Assembly (NCBI GenBank): GCA_015680685.1
Contig: MNCI01036469.1
Location: 1-64,000 of the forward strand
Source: Gnetum montanum
Lineage: Eukaryota; Streptophyta; Gnetopsida; Gnetales; Gnetaceae
DNA length: 64,000 nt
Direction: 5' to 3'
Below, in pieces: positions 24,030 to 35,073 of the stretch. The first letter of the stretch is position 1. The number at the start of each line of letters is the position of its first letter. The translations under genes were made by a program, and so were the position numbers. The notes below the pieces were generated by a model. The model saw nothing but the letters and a program-made list of their open reading frames with translations. It was not told where the DNA came from and did no database searches.

Positions 24030-24030
24030 A

Positions 24031-24781
24031 TGATGAGTAGCAAGTTATCCCTATGCTCAATCATACAAATATGAGTGTGTATGTGCAATCTAGTTGAACT
24101 TCATGGACAAGCTAGTTGTGGCACCTAGATAGTTATACATTGATCATAGTTCACTATATTCCCACTTGGACTAGTATTTGCTTTGTCATGTATGATTTAG
24201 TCCAAAGTGAGATGTATGATGTGGTTTCCACTACTATGCTACTCCTAAGGATAATGAGAGATAACTTAATTAAGCTAATATGTAATAGGAAATAAGATCA
24301 GCCTAAGTGCGATGAGCATTCCATTCTTAATCATCTGCACACATCTTGGAGTTCATGTATTACTTCTACTATTACCAAGTGCACATCACTTGAAACACTA
24401 CTTAATACACTACTGGGTTACCATGTAGTTACACTTAAATGTTTGTGATTAAGACGTACTCATTCCACATTACAACAGGAATAGTAAATGATGATAAAAG
24501 AAATATTAACTAAGAAAACAATAATAGATAATAAATAATTAAAAAAAATTAAAAGCTAAGTGAATGCTGCAATGATGGAGTAATCTCAATCTTTATTATT
24601 GATCATATGCATGTTCAAGTATGTTACACTCAAATAAAGGTTCCATACAAGTACAAGCATCACATTGCAGGCATGCACTTCGGAAAGGACTAAAAACTAA
24701 AAACTGACTAAACACGAAAGACTAACAAAAAGGACTAACTAATGAATTGACAAAATAATCCACCCAAAAAAAGACTCCTTC
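24031..24781 (-). repeat. 5' LTR of element D, larger part
   Basis: 751 bp from TGATGAG to the E insertion point. Its last five bases, CCTTC (24777-24781), are the target duplication of E. The rest of the LTR resumes after E at 31589. Confidence 0.92.
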
Positions 24782-25345
24782 TGTAACAACATTTTCCCTG
24801 AGCACGTTGTTGGGCACCCCAAGAGTTTCCCAAGCAGATTCTAAATCGGGACAAAACTCAAGAGGAATACGCCTCAGCAATCAACAAGCCTGAAACACAT
24901 GCCAACAAAAAATATGTTAGCGTTAGCATGTCTCCTGAGCAGTGTTTCATAAACAATATTCGCGATACACTAACATGCTAGATAGCACTCCCTTGCTCCA
25001 CTCACGTGGACACCACGGGGACTACTAGCTGAACCCTCCAGATTCATCACCACGTGCTAGTAGTTGGTGTCATGCTCCAAAGAGCGCTCGCAACATCCCA
25101 TAGCATGTTCCATGACACACCTGGTAAAAACACCCCAATGCAGAGTTGAACTACGTAACCCTCCCAGGAAAGGTCCTACCAAGTGGGGTAATGAGGTAGG
25201 TCATAGCCTCCTCTTTCTAATGCATGGAACTGCCATGCCAGTATGGTTCCGAAGACATAAGGAGTGGAGGACCCCTTGTGCCCCCATGGCCCCTGAACCA
25301 TGGGGGAGGTAGCAGGCTACCAGCAACCCTGCTACCTCTCTCACA
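24782..25345 (-). repeat. 3' LTR of element E
   Basis: 564 bp, starting TGTAACAAC and ending CTCTCACA on the plus strand (TGTGAGAG...GTTACA in sense). Confidence 0.95.
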
Positions 25346-25360
25346 ATTCTCCCCCACTTA
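25346..25360 (-). other. Polypurine tract of element E
   Basis: Sense strand AAGTGGGGGAGAAT ends directly at the 3' LTR start TGTGAGAG. Confidence 0.9.
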
Positions 25361-25954
25361 AAATGAGTGAAAACCTCGAAGCATGGCCTCGGTAGCTTGG
25401 GAGGTTGCTACATCAAAACCAAGGGAGAATTTCGTCAATTCCGGGGAAGTACACCCATGCTATTCTGAGTCAAATTCGAAGGGATATTTGGTTCTAGAAG
25501 GTCCAACTACTAGGGCCTAAGGCCGTAAAGCATTTTTCGTTGAACTCAACCATCTTCCTAGGATCCGGACTCATCCTAGCATTTGACACCCAAGTCAAGA
25601 GCATCACTCCTCAAGACTTGGACTATCCATCCTTTCATACCTGGCCTAATATGCCAAGCTATGAGAGGACATCAAGTGGTCTATCATTGCAACATGATAG
25701 AATGCATCGACCTAGGGATCCAAGAGTTCCAGGGTGTCCCCTGACTCATTTGATCCAAAGATCTAGGGGTCTTAATTTCAACACTCTTTGAATCTTAAGT
25801 CCCATCGCCTATAGAGAACTTTGAATGGCTCCAGGTACATTCCTCCCCTATTTGAGGCCAACTCCCATAGGAATTCACTTTCGAATCCTATAAGGCACCA
25901 CATGTCGCACCTCTTCCAATTTTTTTTTCACATGGGAGGTTTCTCCTTCCATCA
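25361..25954 (-). other. 3' untranslated region of element E
   Basis: About 590 bases between the pol stop and the PPT. No coding pattern in sense; two plus-strand open frames here (25064-25312 in the LTR, 25540-25791) are chance shadows. Confidence 0.7.
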
Positions 25955-26240
25955 TTAGAGTAGCCAAGGTGGGAGGTCAATTTCTTGCTCCCTACAAAAG
26001 TCCAGGATCAAGTTTTCTTGGGACCTCAAGTGCTCCAGTGGTTCCCAGCTATCATCTGAGTTAGGACAATGTTTCCATTGGACGAGGAACTCCACTTTCA
26101 AATCTACCCCATGGCAGTGGTCCGGAAGTTCCGGATGCATTCTCCTCTCTTTCCTTGTATAGATTGTATACAAGGTCACTCTCTGATTGAGAGGCTTCTC
26201 TCTGGATATGGGAATCCATCCGGAAACGGCTTCAGCATGC
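25955..26240 (-). pseudogene. Chromodomain at the integrase C-terminus of element E
   Basis: The open piece 25955-26179 contains VEFLVQWKHCPNSDDSWEP, the core of a retroelement chromodomain, followed by EHLRSQENLILDFC and the natural stop at 25955. Such domains can guide integration to chromatin marks. A frameshift near 26240 separates it from the upstream integrase frame, so an intact fusion protein is not encoded. Aromatic cage residues are incompletely kept (Y/W positions partly replaced). Confidence 0.85.
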
Positions 26241-27255
26241 TGACATGAAAAACTGGATGGACTTAGTCTATATTGATTGGTAGTTGAAGCTTATATGTTA
26301 CAGGGTTAATTTGATCAATGATCCAGAAGGGACCATCATAATACCTCATCAGCTTGGAGGTAGTTCCCTATTTTGGTTTAAACTGACATGGGTCCAAATT
26401 TAGGAGGACCCAATCTCCCACCTTGAACTCACGAGGCTGGCATTTTCGATCAGCATACTTTTTCATTTGTTTTACTGCCCTCTCCAAATGATACTTTGCT
26501 GTATCAACATTTTCAGAACACCTCTTCAAGAATTCATCTGTTGTGGGATGTCAACCCTGCAATGAGGGAGTGACCATATGAGGGGTAATGGGCTTCCTTC
26601 CCATTACTAGTTCTACAGGAGAGAACCCAGTAGCTCAGGACTTCTGGATGTTATAGCTCAGCTAGGCGATCCCTAACAGAAATGGCCAATTCTTTTGGTC
26701 ACTATGAACATAGTGACGAAGGTACTCTTCAAGTACCCGATTCATCCATTCTATCTGCCCATCGGTCTGTGGATGAAAACTTGTTGACAATTTGAGGGTG
26801 GTACCCATCATGCCAAATAGTGCTCGCTAGAAAGCACTTGTGAAGCGTAGATCTTGATCTAAAATGATGCTCATGGGTAACCCAAAATATTGAACCACCC
26901 TGTCAAAATAGTACACTGTCATGTCCTTAGATCAACACTGTGATGGACAAGGAATGAATATGGAAAATTTAGAGAATTTATCCACCACAACAATAATGCT
27001 GCTTAAACCCTAAATATTTGGCAATCTCGTGATGAAGTCCATAGACACTATAGCCCAAGTAAATGGAGGGATTTCTAAGGGCAGCAGAAGACCACCCAGA
27101 TGCTCTGTAGACCCCTTATCCTCCTGGCACACTATACATTTCTAGATATAAGCATTCACATCATGGTACATTTTTGGCCAGAAGAAGGTTCTCTCAATGA
27201 GAGCTAAGGTCCTTTACTATCCAAGGTGCCCTGCCCACTGTATGTCATGGCATTC
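26241..27255 (-). pseudogene. Integrase of element E
   Basis: In the same frame as gag-RT, with about ten stops. The zinc-binding N-terminus shows HDIQWAGHLG and KCIVCQEDK (Cys pair), near 27060-27240. The core keeps all three catalytic residues: SMDFITRLP, IILDQDLRF and TDGQIEWMNRVLE. The GPY/F module reads KVGDWVLLNLDP and YYDGPFWI (about 26310-26420). It inserts element DNA. The stops fit decayed CAG/CAA/CGA/TGG codons. Confidence 0.88.
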
Positions 27256-28863
27256 TCAGATGATCTCCTTGCGTAGGCCATCCCAATCCGAAATGCATAT
27301 CCGACTATCTCGAAACCAAAGTAGTCCATCCCTCATTTTGAACTGTGATGCTCGCCTAGTTTCTATCAGCTTCATTAAATCAATGATATGGGGGTCCCTT
27401 TTCAAACCATCTTGAATTCTAGCCAACAACACTTCGTCACATTGAACATGTGAAGTTTGTGGCCCAATGATGGAAAAGAGCTGATAGGCAGGTTGAGGAC
27501 GGTGACTTAATGCATTTGCCACCACATTCTCCTTTCCAAGATGGTAAGTCAACTGCAAATCAAATTCAGAAAACATGGCCAACCATCGAGCTTGTTTGGG
27601 CCTCAGCTTCATTTGGTTCATTAGGTAGCTAGTGGCCAGATTATCTGTCTTTACAAGGACACGACTTCCCAGCAAGTAGTGTCTCCATGCTCTCAAGTAA
27701 TGGACAACTACGAACATTTCCTTTTCATGGACTAGCCACCTCTGCTCTATTTGATTTAGCTTTTAGCTTTCATAAGCGACAGGATGACCTTCCTGTAGCA
27801 AGACACCATCAATTGCATTGTCACTGGCGTCTGTGTGAACCTCAAAGGGTTTCGAGAAATCGAGCAACGCCAACACTGGATGGGAGGTTAAAGCCTCTTT
27901 GATCTTCTCGAAGGCTTTTTGACAATTTTCATCACACTCCCATGCAACTTCTTTCTTTTGTAGATTGGTTAAAGGAGCAGCAATTCCTGAGAAATTTTTG
28001 ATGAATTTCCGATAGAAAGTAGCTAACCCCATGAATTGTCTGACCTCATGCACATTAGTGGGAGCGGGCCATTGGCGCACAACCTCTACCTTCTTTGGAT
28101 TTGTCTTTACCTACCCATACCCCACAAGATGCCCCAAAAATTTTACCTCTGAGTAGCAGAATTCACATTTTTCTTTCTTAACATACAGCCGATTTTCTCA
28201 TAGCTTCTCAAGGACCATTTGCAGGTGGAGGGCATGTTCCTCCATTATCTGGATATATATTAGGATGTCATCAAGATAAACAACCACAAATTTTTCTAGG
28301 AAGGGTCGAAATATCTCGTTCATCAATGTAAAAAATGTAGCTGGTGCATTGTAAAGCCCGAAAGGCATTACAGTCCATTCATAAAATCCATACCGTGTTA
28401 CACATGCAGTTTTTGCTTCGTTCCCTTCTGCAATGCGAACCGGATAGTATCCTTGTCTGAGGTCTAACTGAGTAAAATATCGAGCCCCTGCCAATTAATC
28501 AAACAAGTCAGAAATGAGCGGTATTGGATACTTGTTCTTGATCGTGTGTTTATTTAGTAGTTTATAATCACAACAGAGTCATAGCATTCCGTCCTCCTTG
28601 GTAACAAATAGTACCAGTGCCCCATAAGGGGATTTTGAGGGATGAATGTATCCCTTGGACATTAAACCTTCAAGCTACTTTTTCAGTTCCCCCAATTTTG
28701 GTCCTGTTAATCGGTATGGCCTTTGGATAGGAGGATCAGTGCCAGGCTGCAATTCGATTTTGTGATCTACTACTCTCCGAGGAGGAAAACTACTAGGTAG
28801 TTCAAGTGGCATCACATCTTTAAACTAATCAAGCACGTGTGCTATGCATGGGTCAACAATAGC
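27256..28863 (-). pseudogene. Reverse transcriptase and RNase H of element E
   Basis: RT: the fingers are near 28600-28730 (ELKK.LEGLMSKGYI, SPYGALV), then LDLRQGYYPVRI, MPFGLYNAPATF and the catalytic VVVYLDDILIY (28230-28480). Connection: FMGLATFYRKFIKNFSG (28000-28050). RNase H: DASDNAIDGVLLQEG (27795-27840), EKEMFVVVHYLRAW and VKTDN. The last catalytic site reads VANALS where VADALS is usual; the Asn codon AAT is at 27514-27516, so one catalytic Asp is lost. The domain runs in the same frame as gag, with about six stops. Otherwise well preserved. Confidence 0.92.
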
Positions 28864-30861
28864 TTAGGATCCAAAAACCTCAGAAGGGTCACCCGTTTGC
28901 ATAGCTAGCAGAAATTTTCTGGTAGGATCCCTGGCCAAGCGTTTCATCACCATTGGTGACACAATCTGGGGGCTAGCGTCCTTATCCTTTCCCATCTGTG
29001 CTCCATGAGTTTGAACGATGCATGGGGAGCTTTCATGTGAAATAAAAATCAGGTCCAAGTGTGGGGCTGTGAAAACCTTGGTCTTGCATAAAAATTCTTG
29101 CCCCAAAATGACCTGAAAGGAGTCCATGTCTAGAATTAAAAAATCTAGCACTCCTTGCCATGAGCCCACTTGAACGGGGACACCACGACACACCCTGATG
29201 CACCGAAGGGACCTGAACTTGGCCAACTTGTAGGATTCTTGGACAGGTTCCATCTTTAGCTGTAGGTTTTTCACCATGGATGGAACCATGTAATTGTGAC
29301 TAGGCCCATTATCAATGAGGGCACTCAGCTGACTCCTGCTCATAGTGATTGGGGCCAATTGAACCTGATGTAGAGTATCAGGATTAGGATTCTGGGAGTT
29401 TCTAGCTCCTGACCTCTGTGTAACCATGTCTGATAACTCCATCATCACCACTAGCCTTCGTTGTTCCCTCGATGTGCTTCCATTAGTAATTTGAAGGCAT
29501 GGATCAGGACGATAATTGAGTGCCATCAATTGTTTCCCAGGAGCTGGCCCCTGCCTATTCTTAGTCCTTCCTAAACTTAGGGGACAATTTCTTACCAAGT
29601 GATTTCCATGACACAAGAAGCATTGAATTGGCCCCTTAAAGGAACCTCTTGTAAACTGCTTCTTCTTGGCCCCAGGTTGCCACTTGCTTCCTATATCTTT
29701 GCATTTTTGTTGGGAGCCTTGGTTTCCTGGAGGACCACCCATCAGGTGACTGCCTTGCTGAACTGATCTGAAGGTATTCCCACCTTTGATGGATCCTGTA
29801 TTTGTTCTTTGAGAGTGGGAGGGCATGCCATGCTTACCCTTCCCAGGCTTGCCCTTATCTGGCTTCATTGCCTTGAAGTCCAAAAAAGTGCCAGCAGCCG
29901 CAATAGCCTCCGTGAGAGAGTCAATGCCTCTTTGATGCAATTCCATCTGCGCCCATGGTTGTAGCCCATTTACGAATTTGAAGAAACGATCCCAATCTCC
30001 CATATCAGGAATCAGCAACATGAGTTCTTGAAAACTATTGATATAATCCTCAAGCTTCCCTAAATGTTTTAGGGTCTCTAGCTTGGTTCTAGTGACCCAT
30101 TCAGAGTTCCCAGGATAGAACTATTTGATCAATGTAGCCTTGAACTTGTCCGATGTCTCGATCTTTTCTGTCATGGTGCCCTTTACTTGGGCATGGAGGA
30201 GACTAAGTCACCATATCTTAGCACTTTCGATGAGAAATTATGCTATGGAGACCTTTTGGGTTGCAGGAACATCCCTAGTATTTAGGTACATCTCCGCATC
30301 ATGGAGGAAGGCATCAATTTTAGCATCATTTCTCTCACCATCATAAGAACTCGATTCTCTAGCTTTGATACGGGCCGTCGCTACTGGCTCATCTGCCAAG
30401 CGTCCTACTAAGGAGGATTTTAGGATGGCTTTTTCAATTTTCAAATCAGATAGTTCCTGATTTACCCCCACCAGGACATCCTCCAGAACTTTCACCCGAC
30501 CAACTAAGTCCTCGACCAAGGATGTTTTTTTCTGTGCCTCTTCCAAGGATCCAAATAGATCCTTGTAGAGGTTGATCATGCGATCCAGATGACCTTCCAA
30601 GATCGAAACCTTAGCCTCTGCCAATTTCACCCTGTCCTTGGAGCGAAGATCCATATTTTCTTGTGGCAAGTCAACATCTTTCAAAATGTGATGGATCGCA
30701 TCCATGTTCTTTGGACCAGGATGGGCCAAGGCCTCATCAATTTCCTTGACCTGATCCCATAACGTTTGAAACTTAGTCTCATCTTAACCAAGTTCTATTT
30801 CAGCCTCAATTTCTAGATTTGTTTGAACATCAGCCATGTCACTCGGTCCGCCTGGCTCCAT
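28864..30861 (-). pseudogene. gag and protease of element E
   Basis: Likely start ATG at 30861 (MEPGGPSDMADV), the first Met after the PBS in this frame. A predicted coiled coil covers about 30280-30700 (VKVLEDVLVGVNQELSDLK). The capsid region has AKIDAFLHDAEMYL and ERNDAKID. A zinc knuckle CFLCHGNHLVRNC (CX2CX3HX4C) is at about 29595-29635. Protease follows with ALIDNGPSHNYM (29295-29325); DSG/DTG is usual, so the second residue is changed (AAT at 29308-29310). The second protease box is FQVILGQEFL. The frame is closed by four stops (near 30787, 30238, 30205, 30124), all explainable as C-to-T. 28864-30021 is open for 385 codons, the longest open frame in the window. Confidence 0.9.
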
Positions 30862-31006
30862 GTTTGCTAAAGGGAGCTTTAGCACAAGGCCACCCTCCAA
30901 GGGAGTGGCTAGCAGAAGTTGAGAATGGTGAAAACAGAAACCTCATAAACCACAAACCCTGATACCCACTTAGTAAGAAAGTTTTACCAACAACTAAAAC
31001 TGTGAG

Positions 31007-31018
31007 GCTCTGATACCA
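31007..31018 (-). other. Primer binding site of element E (initiator Met tRNA)
   Basis: Minus strand TGGTATCAGAGC, the exact iMet-type PBS of many plant Gypsy and Copia elements, two bases after the 5' LTR. Confidence 0.95.
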
Positions 31019-31020
31019 TC

Positions 31021-31583
31021 TATAATAACATTGTCCCTGAGCATGTTGTTGGGCACCCCAAGAGTTTCCCAAGAAGATTTTGAATCAGGACAAAACTCAA
31101 GAGGAATATGCCTCAGTAATCAACAAGCTTGAAACACATGCCAACAAACAATGTGTTAGCATTAGCATGTCTCTTGAGCGGTGTTTCATAAACAATATTC
31201 GTGATACACTAACACACTAGATAGCACTCCCTTGCTCCACTCACGTGGACACCACGGGGACTACTAGCTGAACCCTCCAGATTCATCACCGCGTGCTGGT
31301 AGTTGGTGTCATGCTCCAAAGAGCGCTCGCAACATCCCATAGCACGTCCCATGACACACCCAGTAAAACACCCCAATGCAGAGTTGAACTACGCAACCCT
31401 CCTAGGTAAGGTCCTATCGAGTGGGGTAATGAGGTAGGTCGTAGCCTCGTCTTACTAATGCATGGAACTGCCATGCCAATATGGTTCTGAAGACACAAGG
31501 AGTAGAGGACCCCTTGTGCCTCCATGGCCCCCGAACCATGGGGGAGGTAGCAGGCTACCAGCAACCCTGCTAGCTCTCTCACA
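31021..31583 (-). repeat. 5' LTR of element E
   Basis: 563 bp, partner of 24782-25345. It begins TATAATAAC on the plus strand where the other copy has TGTAACAAC, so two terminal bases have mutated by transitions. Confidence 0.95.
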
Positions 31584-31588
31584 CCTTC

Positions 31589-31711
31589 ACTGTGCACCTG
31601 AATGCTATATTTATAGGTTGACACAAGAATCAAAATATCATGTATATGATATCGTATCCAATTGTAATATTGTGTACCCAATATTGTGGCCTAGCAAACC
31701 GTGATTCATCA
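31589..31711 (-). repeat. 5' LTR of element D, remaining 123 bases
   Basis: Continues 24031-24781 after removal of E and one CCTTC. It carries TATAAATA (31608-31615), GATATC palindromes (31625-31690) and the end ATTCATCA, followed by the TSD ACATT of D. E therefore landed in the promoter-side part of the LTR, just downstream of the TATA box in transcription order. Confidence 0.9.
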
Positions 31712-31716
31712 ACATT

Positions 31717-33933
31717 CTAGAAGGTCTGTCCACAATTGCATCCTTCTTTTTTAGTAGTAATTCATGGAATTACCTATCTCTCCATAGTGATAGGTTCATC
31801 TATTATCTTTTTCACTAGAGTGGTAATGGGCGTTGACCCTTACATAGGATTGGAAGACATTATTTTGGTGAGGAAGGGTGTTACACTTAGTTGGCCTTAT
31901 GCTGGTTTTTATGAGTTAGTAGGTCTATGAGTTTTGTGTCTATGTGTGGAAATTGTCCTAAAGAAAGGATGTTTTTGAGACTTTTGCTATGATCTACTAA
32001 CATTGTCATTTACTTGTATGTTCATAGCACAAGTGGAATTCTTCCGTTGATGTTGTTATGCAAATCCTCCTTATGTTGTTGGTGGGGACATATGGTGGAG
32101 GGAAGTATGAGAATATTGAGGATGTCATGGAGGATAAGAGTTTTAAGATGGTGATCCCATAGACAATGTTGTAGGTCAATAATATTTAGAATAGTGGTAG
32201 TAGTGATTTGAGGTAGAGGAAGTAGAACCATATGGAAAAATAGGTTGTTGAACATAGTAGTCATACAAGTTCAGCTAGAAATAAGGGTATTTTTGGTTTG
32301 TTGATGGCATCCCCCATGATTGTGGGGTTTTCCACTATGGTAATTACCTTATGAGTAAGGTAATTTCCTAGGCATTTTCTTTTGTATGAACTTGGGATTC
32401 AAAGTAAAATCCCCAAACTCTTGTAGATGTGACATAAATGAGCAATACCCCTTTGGATGGTCATATAGGAAAATTTTACATCCATCATCCTCTTCTATGG
32501 TTGAGTTTATAGCCTCTTCTACTACATCTATTTTTCCTTTTTGCTAGTAAGTATTCCTAGCTATTTCTTGATTCTTATTTCTTTTCTTGTATTGATCACT
32601 TGATTCTTGTTGGGTTACCCTCTCCTTTAGGGTTTTCATGTAAGTTGTAACTTTTTCATTCATTAATTACCACATCTTCTCTATTCTTGCTTCAAGCTCA
32701 TCGATAGAATTTTGTATTGGCAAGGTTTATTGTGAAATCACCTCATTGAGAGTTTTTTCTTTTTCTTCATTATAGATATGAATCCTCTTCTATTGAAGAG
32801 TTGGATCACAATTCTATTCTTCTACATTCTCTCATTTACATAATTCTCTTTCTTCTTTTTCCACTTATTTAATTAACCTTTGTATTTGATGTGCTTTTAA
32901 TTTAGATAACCAACCTTAGGCATAAATCTTAAGGGTATCCCTTGTTTGATTGCAAAGTCCTTCTATGATGTAAAAAAGCTACTCTTTTTAGAGAAATCAT
33001 GGCTTGGACATCTTTGTAGTAGTAAATAGTATCTATCCAAGGTCACATCCATAGATTCATGTTGTTATTACTTTCATCCTTGGATTTGTTTTCTCTAGTT
33101 GGACACTCTCATATAGGTTTAGTATTTTTCATTGAAAAACTCCAGCATTGTGAACCATTGATGGATTGAATCTAGTTCCAATGATTTATACCAACTTTCA
33201 GCTTCATCAACTAGTATCTTAGGAAAGAGCTTAAGCTTTTGCCACTCACTCTTGATGTTCTACAAGGAATAGGCATCATGGAAGGCTTGTAAGTGATGTT
33301 GTGGATCAGAGTTATAGCCTTCCAAAAATTTAGGGATATTATTCATATCAATCCTTTTGATGTGACTTTCTTTTGATGCTGGTGGGGTATTCTAACTACC
33401 TCTTTTATCTACATTATGCACCTAGTAGGCAATAAGGGTTCATCATTGTCAGACATGTCATAGTAATGATTTCTATTTTTTTATATCTGATTATGATGAT
33501 CTATTCTATTCTCACTTTGATGATCTCATCTATTTGTATCTCTACCTTCATGTTGACCCCTTAGTGTATCTCTATTTTTGTACCTACGTTCATCCTTATC
33601 AAAACTAGACATGGAAGTGGAAGAGGAGGATGGTGAACTGGGAGAATTACCATGGCTCGTATATCTCTCCCTATAGTCCCTTGATTTATCTTTTCAAAGT
33701 TTTGAGGAGGTCCTAGGTCTTAAGGCCCTCCTTGTTCTAGGACTTACTTTGTCTCCTCTAGAATTTTCTACATTAGTTGAACATATTCTTTGAGTGTAGT
33801 AAGGGTCTAAATGAGCATAGGAAACCCTTTCTTGAGGTTGTTCACTCCAATTCTCTTTATTATATATCCTATCATTTCTTCTATGAGTGTTCTCATCATA
33901 CGATGCATTATTAATCCTATGTGAAGAAGACAT
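31717..33933 (-). pseudogene. gag (ORF1) of element C, N-terminal and middle part
   Basis: The start ATG at 33933 (MSSSHRINNASYDEN) is kept. The capsid core with DMNNIPKF and SDPQHHLQAFHDA is near 33280-33350. Further segments are collinear with gag of D: WYKS-like near 33180, a Lys/Glu-rich helix near 32650-32830 and a His/Asn-rich end near 32020-32340. It is interrupted at 31717 by element D and continues at 15697. Many stops and frame changes. A hydrophilic N-terminal leader with RRALRPRTSS matches PVRPRTFL in D. Confidence 0.75.
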
Positions 33934-34047
33934 TATTTTTTCTAATAATGTGTGTGACTTAAAATATTAATGTTTTCTAAAAGATAAATTGTTAATACTT
34001 TTACAATGATTGTTTATGATATAACTAATCTTAGATAACTAGCACCA

Positions 34048-34065
34048 TCCCTAGCAATGATGCCA
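34048..34065 (-). other. Primer binding site of element C (tRNA-Asp-like)
   Basis: Minus strand TGGCATCATTGCTAGGGA, one base from the 5' LTR end; matches the tRNA-Asp complement with transitions. Confidence 0.8.
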
Positions 34066-34066
34066 A

Positions 34067-35043
34067 TGATGAGAAAAAAGTACCCCTATGCCCAACCATA
34101 TGAATCACAAGCATTCACACATGATCTAGTCAAATTTCGTGGATGGGACTAGTTATGGCATTTAGATTATTAGGCATTGATCGTAGGATGCTATCTTCCC
34201 ACTCAGACTAGTAATAGCTTTGTCATGTATGATTTAGTCCACAGTGAGCATATGATAATTGATGTTGTTAGGCCCTAATTACTCCTAGCGATAAACATAA
34301 TTAGGAATGAAATTTAGTCCTAAGTCTAAGTAATGATAGTAATGTAAATATACTCTAGCTTAGAGTGATTAGCATCTAGTCCTAGCTTACCGTACACATC
34401 TTAGGCTCATGTAACCATTACTGAGTTACCAATCGTTATGCTACTAGGTGAACCAAGCAATAACACTACTAGAATTACTAAATGATTACACTTAAACACT
34501 TAAAACTAGTCATATTCATTCCACTTTACCAATGAACAAGTAAAGTAAAATACTTAGAAATGTAAATGATTAAACTAATAAAATAGTAAAAACTATGCTA
34601 AGTAAAATAGTAAAACTAAATGGATGCTACAATGATGAAAAGCAATATCAATTTTTGTTTCTAGACATGAACCGTGCTAAAGTACACTTCACTCAAATAA
34701 AGATTCCATAAAATTGCTCAAAACCACATTTTGGGCACTCACTTTGTCACTAAAACTATGAAAACAAATTGAAATAATCTACCTAAGGGTGGAATGAAAG
34801 TTATTCGGATCATGTGCCCAAGTGTTATTTTTATTGGTAGGCATGCATCCCACGATATTGAGTATCTGATAATGTAGCATGTGCTCTGATATTGGATATG
34901 TGATATCACAACTTTGATATTAGAGCTCTGATATCATAGCTAACAAAAAATTAACTTTTTGTCAAATGGATGTGATATAGCATTAATGATATCATAGATG
35001 CGACATAACATCAACAATATTCGAGTCAACTGATGCTTCATCA
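34067..35043 (-). repeat. 5' LTR of element C
   Basis: 977 bp, TGATGAG to CTTCATCA, followed by TSD CCGAT. It is collinear with 11297-12306 except for the duplication around the N there. GATATC-type palindromes are dense at 34855-35000. Confidence 0.92.
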
Positions 35044-35048
35044 CCGAT

Positions 35049-35073
35049 CAACTTGGGAACTTTTTATAGGATA
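35049..35073 (+). pseudogene. 25-base scrap of element B integrase between C and H
   Basis: Joins DALWAYR before C to the text after H: the rejoined plus-strand frame runs through a GYLPYELV-like box, the usual IGYSPYELVYGK region of Gypsy integrases. It ends with GGATA (35069-35073), the TSD of H. Confidence 0.8.

Larger units (their letters stand above)
24782..31583 (-). mobile_element. Element E: complete chromodomain Ty3/Gypsy retrotransposon
   Basis: 6.8 kb element with LTRs 24782-25345 and 31021-31583, target duplication CCTTC at 24777-24781 and 31584-31588, an initiator-Met PBS and a G-rich PPT. A single gag-PR-RT-RH-IN frame on the minus strand is followed by a chromodomain. Richer in G+C than the surrounding layers. 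LTR copies are about 93% alike by eye, mostly transitions. The chromodomain, the iMet PBS, the single frame and the CX2CX3HX4C knuckle place it among chromoviruses; a Reina-like clade is possible but not shown. It is the youngest layer of the left nest. Confidence 0.95.
15703..31711 (-). mobile_element. Element D: pol-less gag+ORF2 LTR element, full length, with E nested in its 5' LTR
   Basis: 3' LTR 15703-16580, internal region 16581-24030, 5' LTR in two parts (24031-24781 and 31589-31711) split by element E. Target duplication ACATT at 15698-15702 and 31712-31716, inside element C. Internal 7.45 kb holds only a gag-like ORF1 (21551-23896), a noncoding spacer, and ORF2 (16762-19557). No RT, RNase H or integrase motif was found on either strand. 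LTR copies differ at roughly 15% of sites by eye. It fits a non-autonomous gag-bearing LTR element, with the addition of a large sense ORF2. Confidence 0.9.
11297..35043 (-). mobile_element. Element C: pol-less gag+ORF2 LTR element with D nested inside
   Basis: 3' LTR 11297-12306, PPT, shortened ORF2 (12513-13091), spacer, then element D from 15703 to 31711, then gag (31717-33933), PBS (34048-34065) and 5' LTR (34067-35043). The target duplication is TCGAT at 11292-11296 and CCGAT at 35044-35048, one C-to-T apart. Without D the internal part is about 5.7 kb. No RT, RNase H or integrase motif was seen. It needs trans-supplied enzymes; F- or A-type elements share its PBS, LTR ends and PPT context and are the likely source (inference). 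Confidence 0.85.

Noticed and set aside
28864-30021. Longest open frame (385 codons) as a possible host gene
   Set aside because: It has a retroviral zinc knuckle and protease motifs and lies between PBS and RT in the same frame inside two LTRs, so it is gag-PR of element E.
31007-31018. tRNA-like sequence as a tRNA gene
   Set aside because: Only the 3' end complement is present; it is a primer binding site. No cloverleaf can be formed around this or the Asp-type sites.
24031-31711. Two separate solo LTRs instead of one split LTR
   Set aside because: The pieces are complementary in extent, meet at CCTTC and together give the length of the 3' LTR, so they are one LTR split by E.
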